The position numbers were made by a program, and so were the translations under genes. 64,000 nucleotides of DNA from Natrinema ejinorense (lineage in GTDB: Archaea; Halobacteriota; Halobacteria; Halobacteriales; Natrialbaceae): contig NZ_NXNI01000001.1 of NCBI RefSeq assembly GCF_002494345.1, forward strand, positions 62,001 through 126,000, written 5' to 3'. This document shows positions 43,100-52,016 of this stretch, piece by piece. The notes beneath the pieces are model-generated. The model ran no database searches. It saw only the letters and a list, made by a program, of their open reading frames with translations, and had not been told where the DNA came from. Position 1 is the first letter of the stretch; every line of letters begins with the position of its first letter.

Positions 43100-44407
43100 A
43101 TGTCATCGCTCATCATCGATCGGCTCTCGGCCACTGACGGGACCCTCGAGTGTTCGGTTCGCTGCTCGGGTGACCTCGAGCGGTTCGTCACCGACGAGCC
43201 GTTCCGAACGAGCTACGACGTGTCGATCGCGGACGTTCCCGCTGGCGTGCTCGCGATCCCGGTTCTCGCGCAGGTGTGTCCGGTCGCGTGGGCCAACGGG
43301 GCCGACGTCTACGTCGACGAGGTCGACGCGACGTTCGCACGCGCCCTCGCGGACGTCCGGGAGTCACTGTCCGAGATGTACGACTTCATCGACGGCGGCA
43401 CGCTTTACGCGCGCCGAACGATCGAGCCCGATCCCGGGACGAGCGGCGAGCACGGACTGCTCTTTACCGGTGGCGTCGACTCGACGTGTTCGTACGTCCG
43501 TCACCGCGCGGAGTCGCCGACGCTGATCAGCGTCCGGGGGTGGACGATCACCCCTGATGCGTCGGACGACGACAAGTGGGACGCCCTCCGAACGCGCGTC
43601 TCGAGGTTTGCCGACGACCACGACTGCGAGACCGCGTTCGTCGAGTCGAACATGCTCTCCTTTCTCGACCATCCCATGTTGCTGGCTCACTACAAACGCT
43701 ACGTCGACGGCGGCTGGTACAGCTCCGTCGGCCACGGACTCGGACTCCTCGGCCTCTGTGCGCCGATGGCCTACGCGCGCGGGATGGACGACCTCTCCGT
43801 CGCCGCGACCCACTGGGACGGGATCGACCTCGAGTGGGGGTCCCGTCCCGACATCGACGAGCACGTCCGATGGACCGGGACGCAGTGTCACCACGACGCC
43901 TACGACCTCACCCGACAGGAACGACTCGACGTCATCGCCGAGTACGTCCGCAACGAGGACCCGACCCTCCAGCTCCAGACCTGTAACGACCGGATGGACG
44001 GGAACTGCGGCGAGTGCGAGAAATGTTACCGCACGGCCGTCGGCCTCCGCCTCTCGGGACTCGAGCCGTCCGATCACGGGTATCCGTTCGCCGACTCGGA
44101 CTACGCCCGACTCCGGCGCTCCCTCGAGGGCGGTGACTGGGTTCTCGGGCAGGACGAACGACACATGTGGGCGGACATCCGCGATCGCGTCCGGGAAACG
44201 GAGCCCGTGACGCCGGCCGAGCGAGCGTTCTTCGAGTGGCTCGAGGGGGTCGATCTCGACGAGTTGATCTCCGTCTCCGACCCGCCACTCTCGCATCGGC
44301 TCCTTCGGGCCGGTGCGAGAAACGCCCCCAACGCCCTCTACAACGCCGCGTATCCGGCCTGGATCGCGGCGAAAACCGGCGTTCGGCGCGTCCGATCCGA
44401 TCGGTAA
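43100..44407 (+). CDS. PP-loop (QueC/adenine nucleotide alpha hydrolase-like) protein with cysteine cluster
   Basis: A 435-residue soluble protein. The PP-loop FTGGVDST is at residues 122-129 and implies ATP-dependent adenylation of a substrate. A cysteine cluster (CNDRMDGNCGECEKCYRT, about 293-311) resembles the zinc site of 7-cyano-7-deazaguanine synthase (QueC). It differs in length and in the N-terminal 110 residues (VSIADVPAGVLAIPVLAQVCPVAWANGADVYVDEVD). It lies in a glycan locus, so an amidation or thiolation of a sugar or nucleotide is possible. The function is not recognised. Confidence 0.75.
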   Translation: MSSLIIDRLSATDGTLECSVRCSGDLERFVTDEPFRTSYDVSIADVPAGVLAIPVLAQVCPVAWANGADVYVDEVDATFARALADVRESLSEMYDFIDGGTLYARRTIEPDPGTSGEHGLLFTGGVDSTCSYVRHRAESPTLISVRGWTITPDASDDDKWDALRTRVSRFADDHDCETAFVESNMLSFLDHPMLLAHYKRYVDGGWYSSVGHGLGLLGLCAPMAYARGMDDLSVAATHWDGIDLEWGSRPDIDEHVRWTGTQCHHDAYDLTRQERLDVIAEYVRNEDPTLQLQTCNDRMDGNCGECEKCYRTAVGLRLSGLEPSDHGYPFADSDYARLRRSLEGGDWVLGQDERHMWADIRDRVRETEPVTPAERAFFEWLEGVDLDELISVSDPPLSHRLLRAGARNAPNALYNAAYPAWIAAKTGVRRVRSDR

Positions 44408-44494
44408 CGTGTCGGTGGCCCGTCCGGCGATTCGGCGACGATAGTACCCCCATGCTTTTCTTCATGCTGTGTGAATTAGTGCCATATTAGTACG

Positions 44495-45889
44495 ATGGAT
44501 GTCGAAATCGGCGATCTGGCTCCGGTCTTGCTCGAGCACGCCCAGGACAAGATTGCCGTCCTCGACGAGGCGTACACGTACGTCTACGTCAACCAGGCCG
44601 TCCGGCCCCTTCTCGAGTACGAACCGGACCAGCTCGTCGGCACGAATGCCTCGGAGTACGTCCATCCCGACGACAGGGAGGCAGTCATCGAACAGTTCGA
44701 GCGGGTCCGTGCGACGGGAGAGCTGTCGGCGACGGTCCGGTACCGTCACGCGACTGACAGCGGCGAGTGGGTCTGGCTCGAGAGCCGGTTTACGAGCCTG
44801 CCGGACGACATCCTCGATGGTTACGTGGTCAGCTCGCGTGATATCACGGAGCAGGTGGCTGCGGAGGAGGACCGCCGCGACGCCGAAAGCCGTCTTCGGA
44901 CGATCGCCGGAACGGTCGGGGACGTCCTGTGGATGTTCGACGACGAGTGGGCCGAACTCCTGTTCGTCAACCCGGCCTACGAGGACGTCTTCGGCCAGTC
45001 CATCGATGCCCTCGAGGCGAACCCGCACAGCTTCCTCGAGCCCATTCACCCCGACGACGTGCCCTGCGTCGAGGACGCGATGCGGCGGGCTTCGGCCGGC
45101 GAATCGGTCAATGTCGAATACCGAATCAATCCGGAGACGGATTACAGCCGCTGGGTCTGGGTGCAGGCCGAACCGATCGTCGAAGACGGTGACGTCGATC
45201 GAATCGTCGGGTTCTCCCGAGATATCACCGATCGCCGACGGCGGGAGCGCCAGCTGGCAGTCATGGATAACCTCCTGCGACACAACCTCCGAAACGATCT
45301 GTCCGTGATCCTCGGCAACGCCGAGTGGATCGCCAGCGAGGGAGACGCCCCATCCCGCGAGCGCGCGGAGATAATCCGTCAACAGGGGCAAACCCTACTC
45401 GAGAGCGCCGACAAGCAACGCGAAATCATCGATCTGCTCACGGAGCGGTCGGTACCGGAATCGATCGACCTGGTTCCGGTCGTCACCGATGCGATCGGGA
45501 CGATACAGGATCGGTACCCCGATGCAGCGATCGAGACGACGCTTCCGGACTCGGCGGTCGCGCGCGTGCTACACGAGGTACAACTCGCCGTGACGGAACT
45601 GCTCGAGAACGCCGTCCAACACGAATCGGCGGGCACACCGGAGCTGTCGGTTACCGTCCAGTGTCGCCCGGACGCCGTCGACGTCGCGATTCAGGATAGC
45701 TGTCCACCGATTCCCGAAGTCGAGTTTCGCGTGCTGACCGGCGACTGGCGAATGAACGACGTCTACCATACGTCCGGGCTCGGGTTGTGGCTCGTCTATT
45801 GGGTCGTCGATCTCTCTGACGGCCACATCTCCTTCGAACGAACGCCGGACGGGAACACGATCACCGTGACGCTGCCACGCGGTCAGTGA
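44495..45889 (+). CDS. PAS-domain sensor histidine kinase
   Basis: A 464-residue soluble kinase. Two PAS domains (about 5-130 and 131-250; the YVHPDDREAV and PIHPDDVPCVED segments mark the two PAS-fold cores) are followed by the H-box LLRHNLRND (His about 261). The ATPase domain has the N-box TELLENAVQHE and G-box GLGLWLVYW. No membrane segment, so it senses an intracellular signal. No response regulator is adjacent. It belongs to the haloarchaeal PAS-HK type and its partner is unknown. Confidence 0.92.
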   Translation: MDVEIGDLAPVLLEHAQDKIAVLDEAYTYVYVNQAVRPLLEYEPDQLVGTNASEYVHPDDREAVIEQFERVRATGELSATVRYRHATDSGEWVWLESRFTSLPDDILDGYVVSSRDITEQVAAEEDRRDAESRLRTIAGTVGDVLWMFDDEWAELLFVNPAYEDVFGQSIDALEANPHSFLEPIHPDDVPCVEDAMRRASAGESVNVEYRINPETDYSRWVWVQAEPIVEDGDVDRIVGFSRDITDRRRRERQLAVMDNLLRHNLRNDLSVILGNAEWIASEGDAPSRERAEIIRQQGQTLLESADKQREIIDLLTERSVPESIDLVPVVTDAIGTIQDRYPDAAIETTLPDSAVARVLHEVQLAVTELLENAVQHESAGTPELSVTVQCRPDAVDVAIQDSCPPIPEVEFRVLTGDWRMNDVYHTSGLGLWLVYWVVDLSDGHISFERTPDGNTITVTLPRGQ

Positions 45890-45964
45890 GACGATATCGG
45901 GTGTCCTATACCGACTATAGCTGGTCCCCGTCACCGCAAACCCGCTTCGATGCCGATCCGCCGA

Positions 45965-47557
45965 TCACTCCATGTAGCCAAGGCCCTTCAGCCGATCTTC
46001 CACGTCGTCGAAGTCCTCGTCGACGGCGTCGTCGCTTTCGATCCTGGAGACCGACGTCCGCTCGACTTTGGTCTTCGCCGGCGTCCCGTCCTCGTCGAAG
46101 GCGTCGAACAGCACCCGCCCGTCGGCGTTTTCGGGCACCGGTTCGCCGATGCCGTGGAGCAGGGTCGGCGCGATATCGACCACTCGAGCCCCGCGCAACG
46201 TCGCGCCGGCGGCGATCGAGGGGCCACGACACAGGACGATTCCCTCGCTGCGGTGGCTCGCGTCGTAGGTCCCGGTGTCGCCGAGTACGGTTTCCGACAT
46301 CCCGCTTCGGGACTCGTAGACCTCCCGGCCGCCGACGACCAGATCCGGCGAGTCCTCGTCCGTCGGGAACAGGTCGTCCCCGTCGTGGACGTCGAGCAGC
46401 GGCTCGCCGTCGTCGTCGGTCGCCGATTCGAAGGTCGCTTTGATATCGGCTTTGACCTCCGGACGCTCGCTCGGCGAGACGACGCCGCTCTCGAAGCGCT
46501 CGGTGTCGTTGATATAGCAGTTGCCCGTGTCGTGAACGAACGCGACGGTACGGTCGTAGTCGACGTCGTAGAGGGCGTGATCGCCGGGAATCTGCTCGGC
46601 GACCGAGTCGACCAGCCGCCGGGGCAGCGACTGGACGAGCGTCTCCTCGGTGATCCCGACGCGATTGAGCGCGCCGGTGATCGCCTCTCGAGAGATGCCC
46701 AGACTCGCGAGCGCACCGCGTGTGCCCTCGTCCTCGCGCCGGAAGAGATACCCTTCGTTCTCGAGGATGCGGTTGACGTAGACCAGTTGCTCGATGGGGC
46801 CGAAGCCGTGGTCGGAGACGACGTAGAGGTCGGCGTCGTGGTCGTCCGTGTACTCGATCGCGTCGCCGACGATCTCGTCGAGTTTCCTGTAGTGGGCGAG
46901 CAACCGGTCCATATCCCAGACGAGGTGCTGGAACCGATCGGGTGCGGTGTAGACGAAAAAGAACAGTTGCCAGTCGTCGCCGGCCCGGTCCATCTGGAGG
47001 TCCATTAGTTCCCGGCGGTTCGCGAGCATGTCGTCGACGGCAGCTTCGAACTCCGCCGGCCGGTCGGCGTACTCGGGGTAGTCGAGGCTGATCTCGTAGT
47101 TCGGAATCCGGGAGTCGATCTCGTCCCCCAGGTCGGGCGGATGCGTCCACTTCCGGTCCTTCGAGGGGGTCATCATGCCCGTGACCATGGTGCCGTCGAT
47201 CTCGCGGGCCGGGTACGTCATCGGGACGTTCCCGACGTGGGCCGGCCCGAGCTGATCCCAGAGGGCCGGCTGTGCGAGATCCCGACTCGTGTACATCTCG
47301 TGACTGTATTCCGACGAGAGGTTTTGAAAGCCGTAGATTCCGTGTTTGTCCGGCCAGACGCCGGTCGCGATCGACGGCCACGCCAGCGGCGTCGTCGGCG
47401 GCCGAGTACTGTCGAGCCGTCCGGACGCGCCCTCCTCGCGGAGCCGAGCGACGTTCGGGAGGTACCCCTCGTCGCTCCATCGTTCGATGAGTCGCCACGG
47501 TACGCCGTCGAGCCCGAGCACGAACGCTCGCTCGGAGGGGGTGGTCGATCCGCTCAT
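45965..47557 (-). CDS. Alkaline-phosphatase-superfamily (phosphodiesterase-like) enzyme
   Basis: A 530-residue protein of the type I phosphodiesterase/nucleotide-pyrophosphatase fold. The first metal site is FVLGLDGVPW (Asp about 16), the nucleophile Thr lies in PPTTPLAWPSIATG, the second site is YVVSDHGFGP and the third set of ligands near ASHRSEGIVL. No signal peptide. In glycan islands such enzymes may remove or transfer phosphate or lipid-phosphate groups; the activity here is unknown. Its promoter carries the island element (47613-47622). Confidence 0.87.
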   Translation of the reverse strand: MSGSTTPSERAFVLGLDGVPWRLIERWSDEGYLPNVARLREEGASGRLDSTRPPTTPLAWPSIATGVWPDKHGIYGFQNLSSEYSHEMYTSRDLAQPALWDQLGPAHVGNVPMTYPAREIDGTMVTGMMTPSKDRKWTHPPDLGDEIDSRIPNYEISLDYPEYADRPAEFEAAVDDMLANRRELMDLQMDRAGDDWQLFFFVYTAPDRFQHLVWDMDRLLAHYRKLDEIVGDAIEYTDDHDADLYVVSDHGFGPIEQLVYVNRILENEGYLFRREDEGTRGALASLGISREAITGALNRVGITEETLVQSLPRRLVDSVAEQIPGDHALYDVDYDRTVAFVHDTGNCYINDTERFESGVVSPSERPEVKADIKATFESATDDDGEPLLDVHDGDDLFPTDEDSPDLVVGGREVYESRSGMSETVLGDTGTYDASHRSEGIVLCRGPSIAAGATLRGARVVDIAPTLLHGIGEPVPENADGRVLFDAFDEDGTPAKTKVERTSVSRIESDDAVDEDFDDVEDRLKGLGYME

Positions 47558-47612
47558 GATTTGGAAGGTGGCATCTGTGACGCCTACTGTCCTGTGAGTC
47601 GCCCGATGCGCG

Positions 47613-47622
47613 TTTTGTTATA
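47613..47622 (-). promoter_or_regulatory. Island promoter element TATAACAAAA
   Basis: Minus-strand copy, 56 bp before the start of the phosphodiesterase gene at 47557. The partner copy at 47763 faces the other way to serve the deacetylase. Confidence 0.5.
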
Positions 47623-47762
47623 GAGCGGTTTCAGGCACCGCCCGGCTCGAGGCAACTCCGTTCGGTCGGATTAACACGTCACGGTTCCGCCATCGGTTCG
47701 CCGTCGCGGCAGCGTCGGTGAGCGGCCACAGCGGTGTTCGCTCGCGGTTTCGACAAGACATC

Positions 47763-47772
47763 CATAACAAAG
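47763..47772 (+). promoter_or_regulatory. Island promoter element CATAACAAAG
   Basis: Plus-strand copy 53 bp before the chosen deacetylase start (GTG 47826) and 24 bp before an ATG (47797) that opens a 14-codon frame ending in TAA at 47841. Confidence 0.5.
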
Positions 47773-47825
47773 CCACCCGAACGCGACCGTCCGGATATGA
47801 GACGCGTTCAATCGTGGTGGGATCC

Positions 47826-48758
47826 GTGGGTAGCGTCGTAATCTCCCTCGATGCCGAACTCGGCTGGGGCTTTCACGACCTCGTCGAACCGCCGTCGGAC
47901 CGTGTCGAAGCCGGCCGCCGTGGCTGGTCGGTCATGCTCGAGTTGCTCTCGGAGTTCGATGTCCCGGCGACGTGGGGCGTCGTCGGCCACCTCATGCTCG
48001 ACTCCTGTGACGGTATGCACGCCCATCATCCGGTGCCGGACGGCTGGTTCGAGCGCGAGCGAACCGCGTGGGCCGACCGCGACGATCTGCGATTCGGTCC
48101 CGACCTCGTCTCGGCCATCATCGAGTCCGACGTCGACCACGAGTTCGCCAGTCACTCCTTTTCGCACGTCCTGTTCGGCCGCCCGGAGACGAACCGCGAA
48201 CTCGCCGACGCGGAACTCGAGCGCTGTCGCGAACTCGCGGCCGACTGGAACCAGCCCCTCGACTCGTTCATCTATCCGCGCAACGACGTCGGCCACCGTG
48301 ACGTACTGGCCGAACACGGGATCACGGCCTACCGGGGGCGATCACCGACTCGAGACGGCGTTCGCGGGGTCTTCGATTCGACGATCCGGGATCGATCGAT
48401 GCTGGTCGAACCGGCCACCGACGAACACGGACTGGTCAACGTCCCGGCATCGATGTTCCTCTTCGGGTTCGAGGGCCCGGCACGAACCGTCGCGGAATCG
48501 ATCTGGGAGGACCCCATGGTCGCGCTGGCCCGCCGCGGGATCGACGAGGCCACCCGTTCCGATGGGCTCTTCCACATGTGGCTCCACCCGAACAACCTGA
48601 CTCACGACCGGGACGATCGCCGGATGCGGGCGATCCTCTCCTATCTCGACCGCCAGCGGTCCGCGACCGAGCTGACGGTCGAGACGATGGCCGACGTCGC
48701 CCAGCAGGTCGTGGGACCCGCGGGTGACACCGAGCGGGCGACGGCGAGCTGGAACTGA
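47826..48758 (+). CDS. Polysaccharide deacetylase-family protein
   Basis: A 310-residue NodB-type protein starting GTG 47826 (MGSVVISLDAELGWGFHD). The DAE of ISLDAEL corresponds to the metal-binding Asp, and HSFSHVLF gives the H-S-x-x-H metal pair; LDSFIYPRND is a third motif. Family members remove N- or O-acetyl groups from sugars. Upstream GTG codons at 47814 and 47817 are alternatives, but the chosen start gives the compact N-terminus usual in the family. No signal peptide, so it acts on intracellular or lipid-linked glycans. Confidence 0.85.
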   Translation: MGSVVISLDAELGWGFHDLVEPPSDRVEAGRRGWSVMLELLSEFDVPATWGVVGHLMLDSCDGMHAHHPVPDGWFERERTAWADRDDLRFGPDLVSAIIESDVDHEFASHSFSHVLFGRPETNRELADAELERCRELAADWNQPLDSFIYPRNDVGHRDVLAEHGITAYRGRSPTRDGVRGVFDSTIRDRSMLVEPATDEHGLVNVPASMFLFGFEGPARTVAESIWEDPMVALARRGIDEATRSDGLFHMWLHPNNLTHDRDDRRMRAILSYLDRQRSATELTVETMADVAQQVVGPAGDTERATASWN

Positions 48759-48833
48759 CCGCTCGAGCCGCCCCTGCCGATCGGTAGCGATCGAATGGTG
48801 GTGCTACTCGGCGGCACGAATCGGTATGACGAC

Positions 48834-48843
48834 GATAACAAAG
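48834..48843 (+). promoter_or_regulatory. Island promoter element GATAACAAAG
   Basis: Exact consensus copy. It lies 27 bp before the ATG at 48870, fitting TATA position for a leaderless transcript, and decides the start of the oxidoreductase gene. Confidence 0.6.
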
Positions 48844-48869
48844 CCCGCAGCCGGCCCGCTCTCGAGCAA

Positions 48870-49991
48870 ATGGTACGTCCCCTTTTGGATCGATTGACCG
48901 ATTCGAACGCACTGTCGCTTGGCATCCTCGGCGTCGGGAACATCGGGATCGTCCACCTGAAATCGGCGGTCGCGATGCCCGATGTGGAGGTCGTCGCCGC
49001 TGCCGACGCCGTTCCCGAAAATCGCGCTCGAGCCGAACGCGCCGGCGCGTCGCGAACGTACGACGACTACGGGACGCTCCTCGAGTCCGAGGAGCTGGAC
49101 GCGGCGGTCGTCGCACTGCCCCCGTTCCTCCACGCCGACGCCGTCGAGCAGGCCGCGCAAGCGGGGGTCGACGTCTTCGTCGAGAAACCCCTCGCCCGGT
49201 CGACCGAGGAAGCCGACGCGCTACTCGCGACCGCCAGCGAGGCGGACATCGCCGTCGGCGTCGATCACACCCTGCGCTACCAGCCGGACATGGTCGGCGT
49301 CAAGGAGGCCTACGATCGGGGCAGCGTCGGTCACGTCCCCTACGCCTCGATCACACGGCTCAACGACGGCCCGCTCGGCCGTCCGCCCGCCGACGATCGG
49401 CCGCCGGCCTGGCCGCTGGATCCCGACGCCGCCGGCGGCGGCTCCCTGCTCGAGCTCGGCGTTCACTGCTTCGACGTCCTCGAGTGGCTGTTCGGCGAAC
49501 TCGAGGTCCGCGACGCGTCGCTGGGGCAGAGCCTCGAGATCGACGTCGAGGACGCCGCGACCGTTCTCATGGAGGCACCGGAGGCGGGCACGACGATCAC
49601 GCTCCACTGTGGCTCCTACCAGTGGGAACAGTTGCCCGAAGTCAACACCCGGCTGCGCCTCGAAGGCGTCACCGGAACGATCAGTAATCGGGACCACCTG
49701 CCCGAGAACTTCTATGCGGGCGCAGCCGGGTCCGCCCTGTCGAACGTCGCGAGCCGATTCACGGGCGACGAACCGGACGTCTTCGGGCCGACGTTCTACC
49801 TGCGGGCCCACTACGACGCGCTGGCGGATTTCTGTGAGGCGATCCGTGCGGGTGAGCGGCCGCCGGTCGACGGGGCCGATGGCCGACGAACGCTGGCACT
49901 CGCCGAACGGGCCGCCGAGCTGGCTGCCGCGGAGCCGGCGGCGACGGACCGCGACCCCGACGAACCCGAGACGCCGGAGGTGAGCCTATGA
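48870..49991 (+). CDS. Gfo/Idh/MocA-family oxidoreductase
   Basis: A 373-residue NAD(P)-dependent sugar dehydrogenase. The Rossmann motif is LGILGVGNIGIVHL at the N-terminus, the catalytic lysine motif is VEKPLARS, and the C-terminal alpha/beta domain has GGGSLLELGVHCFDVLEWLFG. The ATG at 48870 is chosen because the island promoter element at 48834-48843 is 27 bp before it. The stop overlaps the next gene by 4 bp. It probably oxidises a nucleotide-sugar in the glycan pathway; substrate unknown. Confidence 0.9.
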   Translation: MVRPLLDRLTDSNALSLGILGVGNIGIVHLKSAVAMPDVEVVAAADAVPENRARAERAGASRTYDDYGTLLESEELDAAVVALPPFLHADAVEQAAQAGVDVFVEKPLARSTEEADALLATASEADIAVGVDHTLRYQPDMVGVKEAYDRGSVGHVPYASITRLNDGPLGRPPADDRPPAWPLDPDAAGGGSLLELGVHCFDVLEWLFGELEVRDASLGQSLEIDVEDAATVLMEAPEAGTTITLHCGSYQWEQLPEVNTRLRLEGVTGTISNRDHLPENFYAGAAGSALSNVASRFTGDEPDVFGPTFYLRAHYDALADFCEAIRAGERPPVDGADGRRTLALAERAAELAAAEPAATDRDPDEPETPEVSL

Positions 49992-50917
49992 GCACGGCGC
50001 GGGTCCGTACAGCCGCCGTCGACGCTGCCGAGCGCCGTGGCGGCTGGCGACCCGATACTGACCGCCGAATGGCACTGTTCGAGTCACCCGTTCGCGACGT
50101 GCTCGAGCCGGCCATCGACGCGCTCGCGGCTGCCGACCGGATCACGCTCGTCCCGGATGCACACTACCCGTTCCACCCCTCGTCGGGGATGGTCACCGAC
50201 CCCGCCGTGATCGGAGCCATCGTCGCTTGGCTCGAGGGGCGGACGGACGCCGATATCGCCGTCGCCGGCGCGAGCGACGAGCGCATCTCCTTTGACCGAA
50301 CCGTCCAGTATCTCGGCTACGAGAGCCTGCTCGAGGGGTTCGACGCGGACGCCGTCGATCTGGCGGACGAGCCCCGAACCGGCGACCTGTCCGCGCTCGG
50401 GGACGCCCCGGTCGCGCTCTCGGTCCCGAATCGACTCGCCGAGGGGGCCGTGATCGTCGTCCCGTCGCTGCGGGCGACCGCGGCCGGACCGGTCGCGGGC
50501 GCGATGCGAACGCTCGCCGACCTCGTCGACTGCGACGCGGCGTCCGATCGGGCCGCCGTCGCGGCGACGCGGACCGTCGATCCCGCAGTCGCCGTCCTCG
50601 ACGCGACGACCGCCTACGCTGGCGATCCCGTCGCGGGGGACACGCTGTTCGCCGGCTCGGCTCCGGCCGTCGATGCCGTCGCGACATCCCTGCTGGGCCG
50701 CTCCCTCGAGAGCGACGGCGCGCTCGAGACGGTCCGCGGGGACCGCGGACCGATCTCCGTCGAGGGCGACGCCGACTTCGATCGGCTGCGAGAGCGGATG
50801 CCCGACGGCGAGTTGCCGCCGGCGGACGATACGCATCCCGCCGTCTCGACTGCGTACCGCGTCTACGCGGCAGTGGCCGGCGACGCCGTGCCGCCCCAAC
50901 TCGAGGGCGGTCGATGA
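49988..50917 (+). CDS. DUF362-family protein
   Basis: A 309-residue soluble protein of the DUF362 type, with VVPDAHYPFHPSSGM-like start of the core (ITLVPDAHYPFHPSSGMVTDPAVIGAIVAWLEG) and VAGASDERISFDRTVQYLGY. No iron-sulfur cysteines are present, unlike ferredoxin-fused relatives. It is sandwiched between an oxidoreductase and an epimerase, with 4-bp overlaps on both sides, so it works in that pathway. Biochemical role unknown. Confidence 0.8.
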   Translation: MSTARVRTAAVDAAERRGGWRPDTDRRMALFESPVRDVLEPAIDALAAADRITLVPDAHYPFHPSSGMVTDPAVIGAIVAWLEGRTDADIAVAGASDERISFDRTVQYLGYESLLEGFDADAVDLADEPRTGDLSALGDAPVALSVPNRLAEGAVIVVPSLRATAAGPVAGAMRTLADLVDCDAASDRAAVAATRTVDPAVAVLDATTAYAGDPVAGDTLFAGSAPAVDAVATSLLGRSLESDGALETVRGDRGPISVEGDADFDRLRERMPDGELPPADDTHPAVSTAYRVYAAVAGDAVPPQLEGGR

Positions 50918-51894
50918 CCGGACCGACCGATCCGCCGACCGCGGCGGTCACCGGCGCGACCGGGTTTCTCGGCTCGCGGCTCTGTCGGCGACTGCTCGCC
51001 GACGGCTGGACGGTCCGCGGACTCTGCCGGCCGACGTCGGATCGTGGCGACCTCGAGGGCGTCGAGTGGCACGTCGGTGACGTTCTCGACGGCGAGACGC
51101 TGCGGTCGCTGGTCGACGGAGCCGACGCCGTCTTCCACCTCGCGGGGATCGGCCTCTGGAGAGCCGGCCCCGAGACGATCTGGGAAGTGAACCGCGACGG
51201 CACCGAGCGGGTACTCGAGGCCTGTCGCGACGGCGACGTGGGCCGGGTAGTGTTCACCAGCACGGCCGGGACGCGTCGACCCCCGAGTGACGACGACTTC
51301 GCGGACGAGACGGACGTGGCCGATCCGATCGGGGCCTATCAGGCCTCGAAGGCCGAGGCGGAGGACCTGGTCGATCGGTACGCCGACACCGACGGAGACG
51401 CCGTCACCGTCCATCCCACGTCGATCTTCGGTCCCGGCGACGGGGCGTTCACCGCACAACTGCTCTCGATGGGCGTCGAACGGACGATGCCCGCACACCT
51501 CCCCGGCGGACTGAGCATCGTCGGCGTCTCGGACGTCGTCGACGGCCTGCTGGCGGCATACGACCGCGGTACCGCCGGCGAGCACTACATCCTCGGCGGC
51601 GAGAACCTCACCTACGACCGGGCGGTCTCCCGGATCGCCGAGACCGTCGGCGGCTCGCCGGCGCGGATCCGAGTTCCCGCGACGGCCATCCACGCCGCCG
51701 GCCCCGTCGCGGCGGTCGTCGACGCCGTCGCCGACCGCCGCGTGTTCCCCTTCGATCGGGAGATGGCCGACCTCGCGACCCAGCGACTGTTCTACAGTTC
51801 GCGGAAAGCCAGCGAGGAACTGGGGTACGAGTATCGGCCCTTCGAGGCCCACGTGCCCGAGGCGATGGAGTGGTATCGGGCGGAAGTGCGGTAG
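50914..51894 (+). CDS. NAD-dependent sugar epimerase/dehydratase
   Basis: A 326-residue extended SDR enzyme. The cofactor motif is TGATGFLG near the N-terminus, and the catalytic Y-x3-K is in GAYQASKAEAE. The catalytic Ser/Thr context is FTSTAGTRRP. Such proteins epimerise, dehydrate or reduce nucleotide-sugars. It ends a three-gene operon with the oxidoreductase and DUF362 gene. The substrate is not predictable, and a flavonoid-reductase-like (dihydroflavonol-reductase) subtype is also possible. Confidence 0.88.
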   Translation: MTGPTDPPTAAVTGATGFLGSRLCRRLLADGWTVRGLCRPTSDRGDLEGVEWHVGDVLDGETLRSLVDGADAVFHLAGIGLWRAGPETIWEVNRDGTERVLEACRDGDVGRVVFTSTAGTRRPPSDDDFADETDVADPIGAYQASKAEAEDLVDRYADTDGDAVTVHPTSIFGPGDGAFTAQLLSMGVERTMPAHLPGGLSIVGVSDVVDGLLAAYDRGTAGEHYILGGENLTYDRAVSRIAETVGGSPARIRVPATAIHAAGPVAAVVDAVADRRVFPFDREMADLATQRLFYSSRKASEELGYEYRPFEAHVPEAMEWYRAEVR

Positions 51895-51930
51895 CCTGGA
51901 CCGCTACGGTGGGTTTTCGTTCGTATTCAG

Positions 51931-51981
51931 CTTCGAGGGGTCCCGGTCTCGAGCGCGTTCCACCAGCTGTCTCCCTCGAAG
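51931..51981. terminator. Inverted repeat at a convergent junction
   Basis: CTTCGAGGG (51931-51939) pairs perfectly with CCCTCGAAG (51973-51981). The loop is 33 nt. It lies between the epimerase stop and the convergent glycosyltransferase stop, so it may be a shared 3'-end structure. Confidence 0.35.
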
Positions 51982-52016
51982 GCGACGTCGAGTGTAATCT
52001 GTGCTTCGACGGGAAC

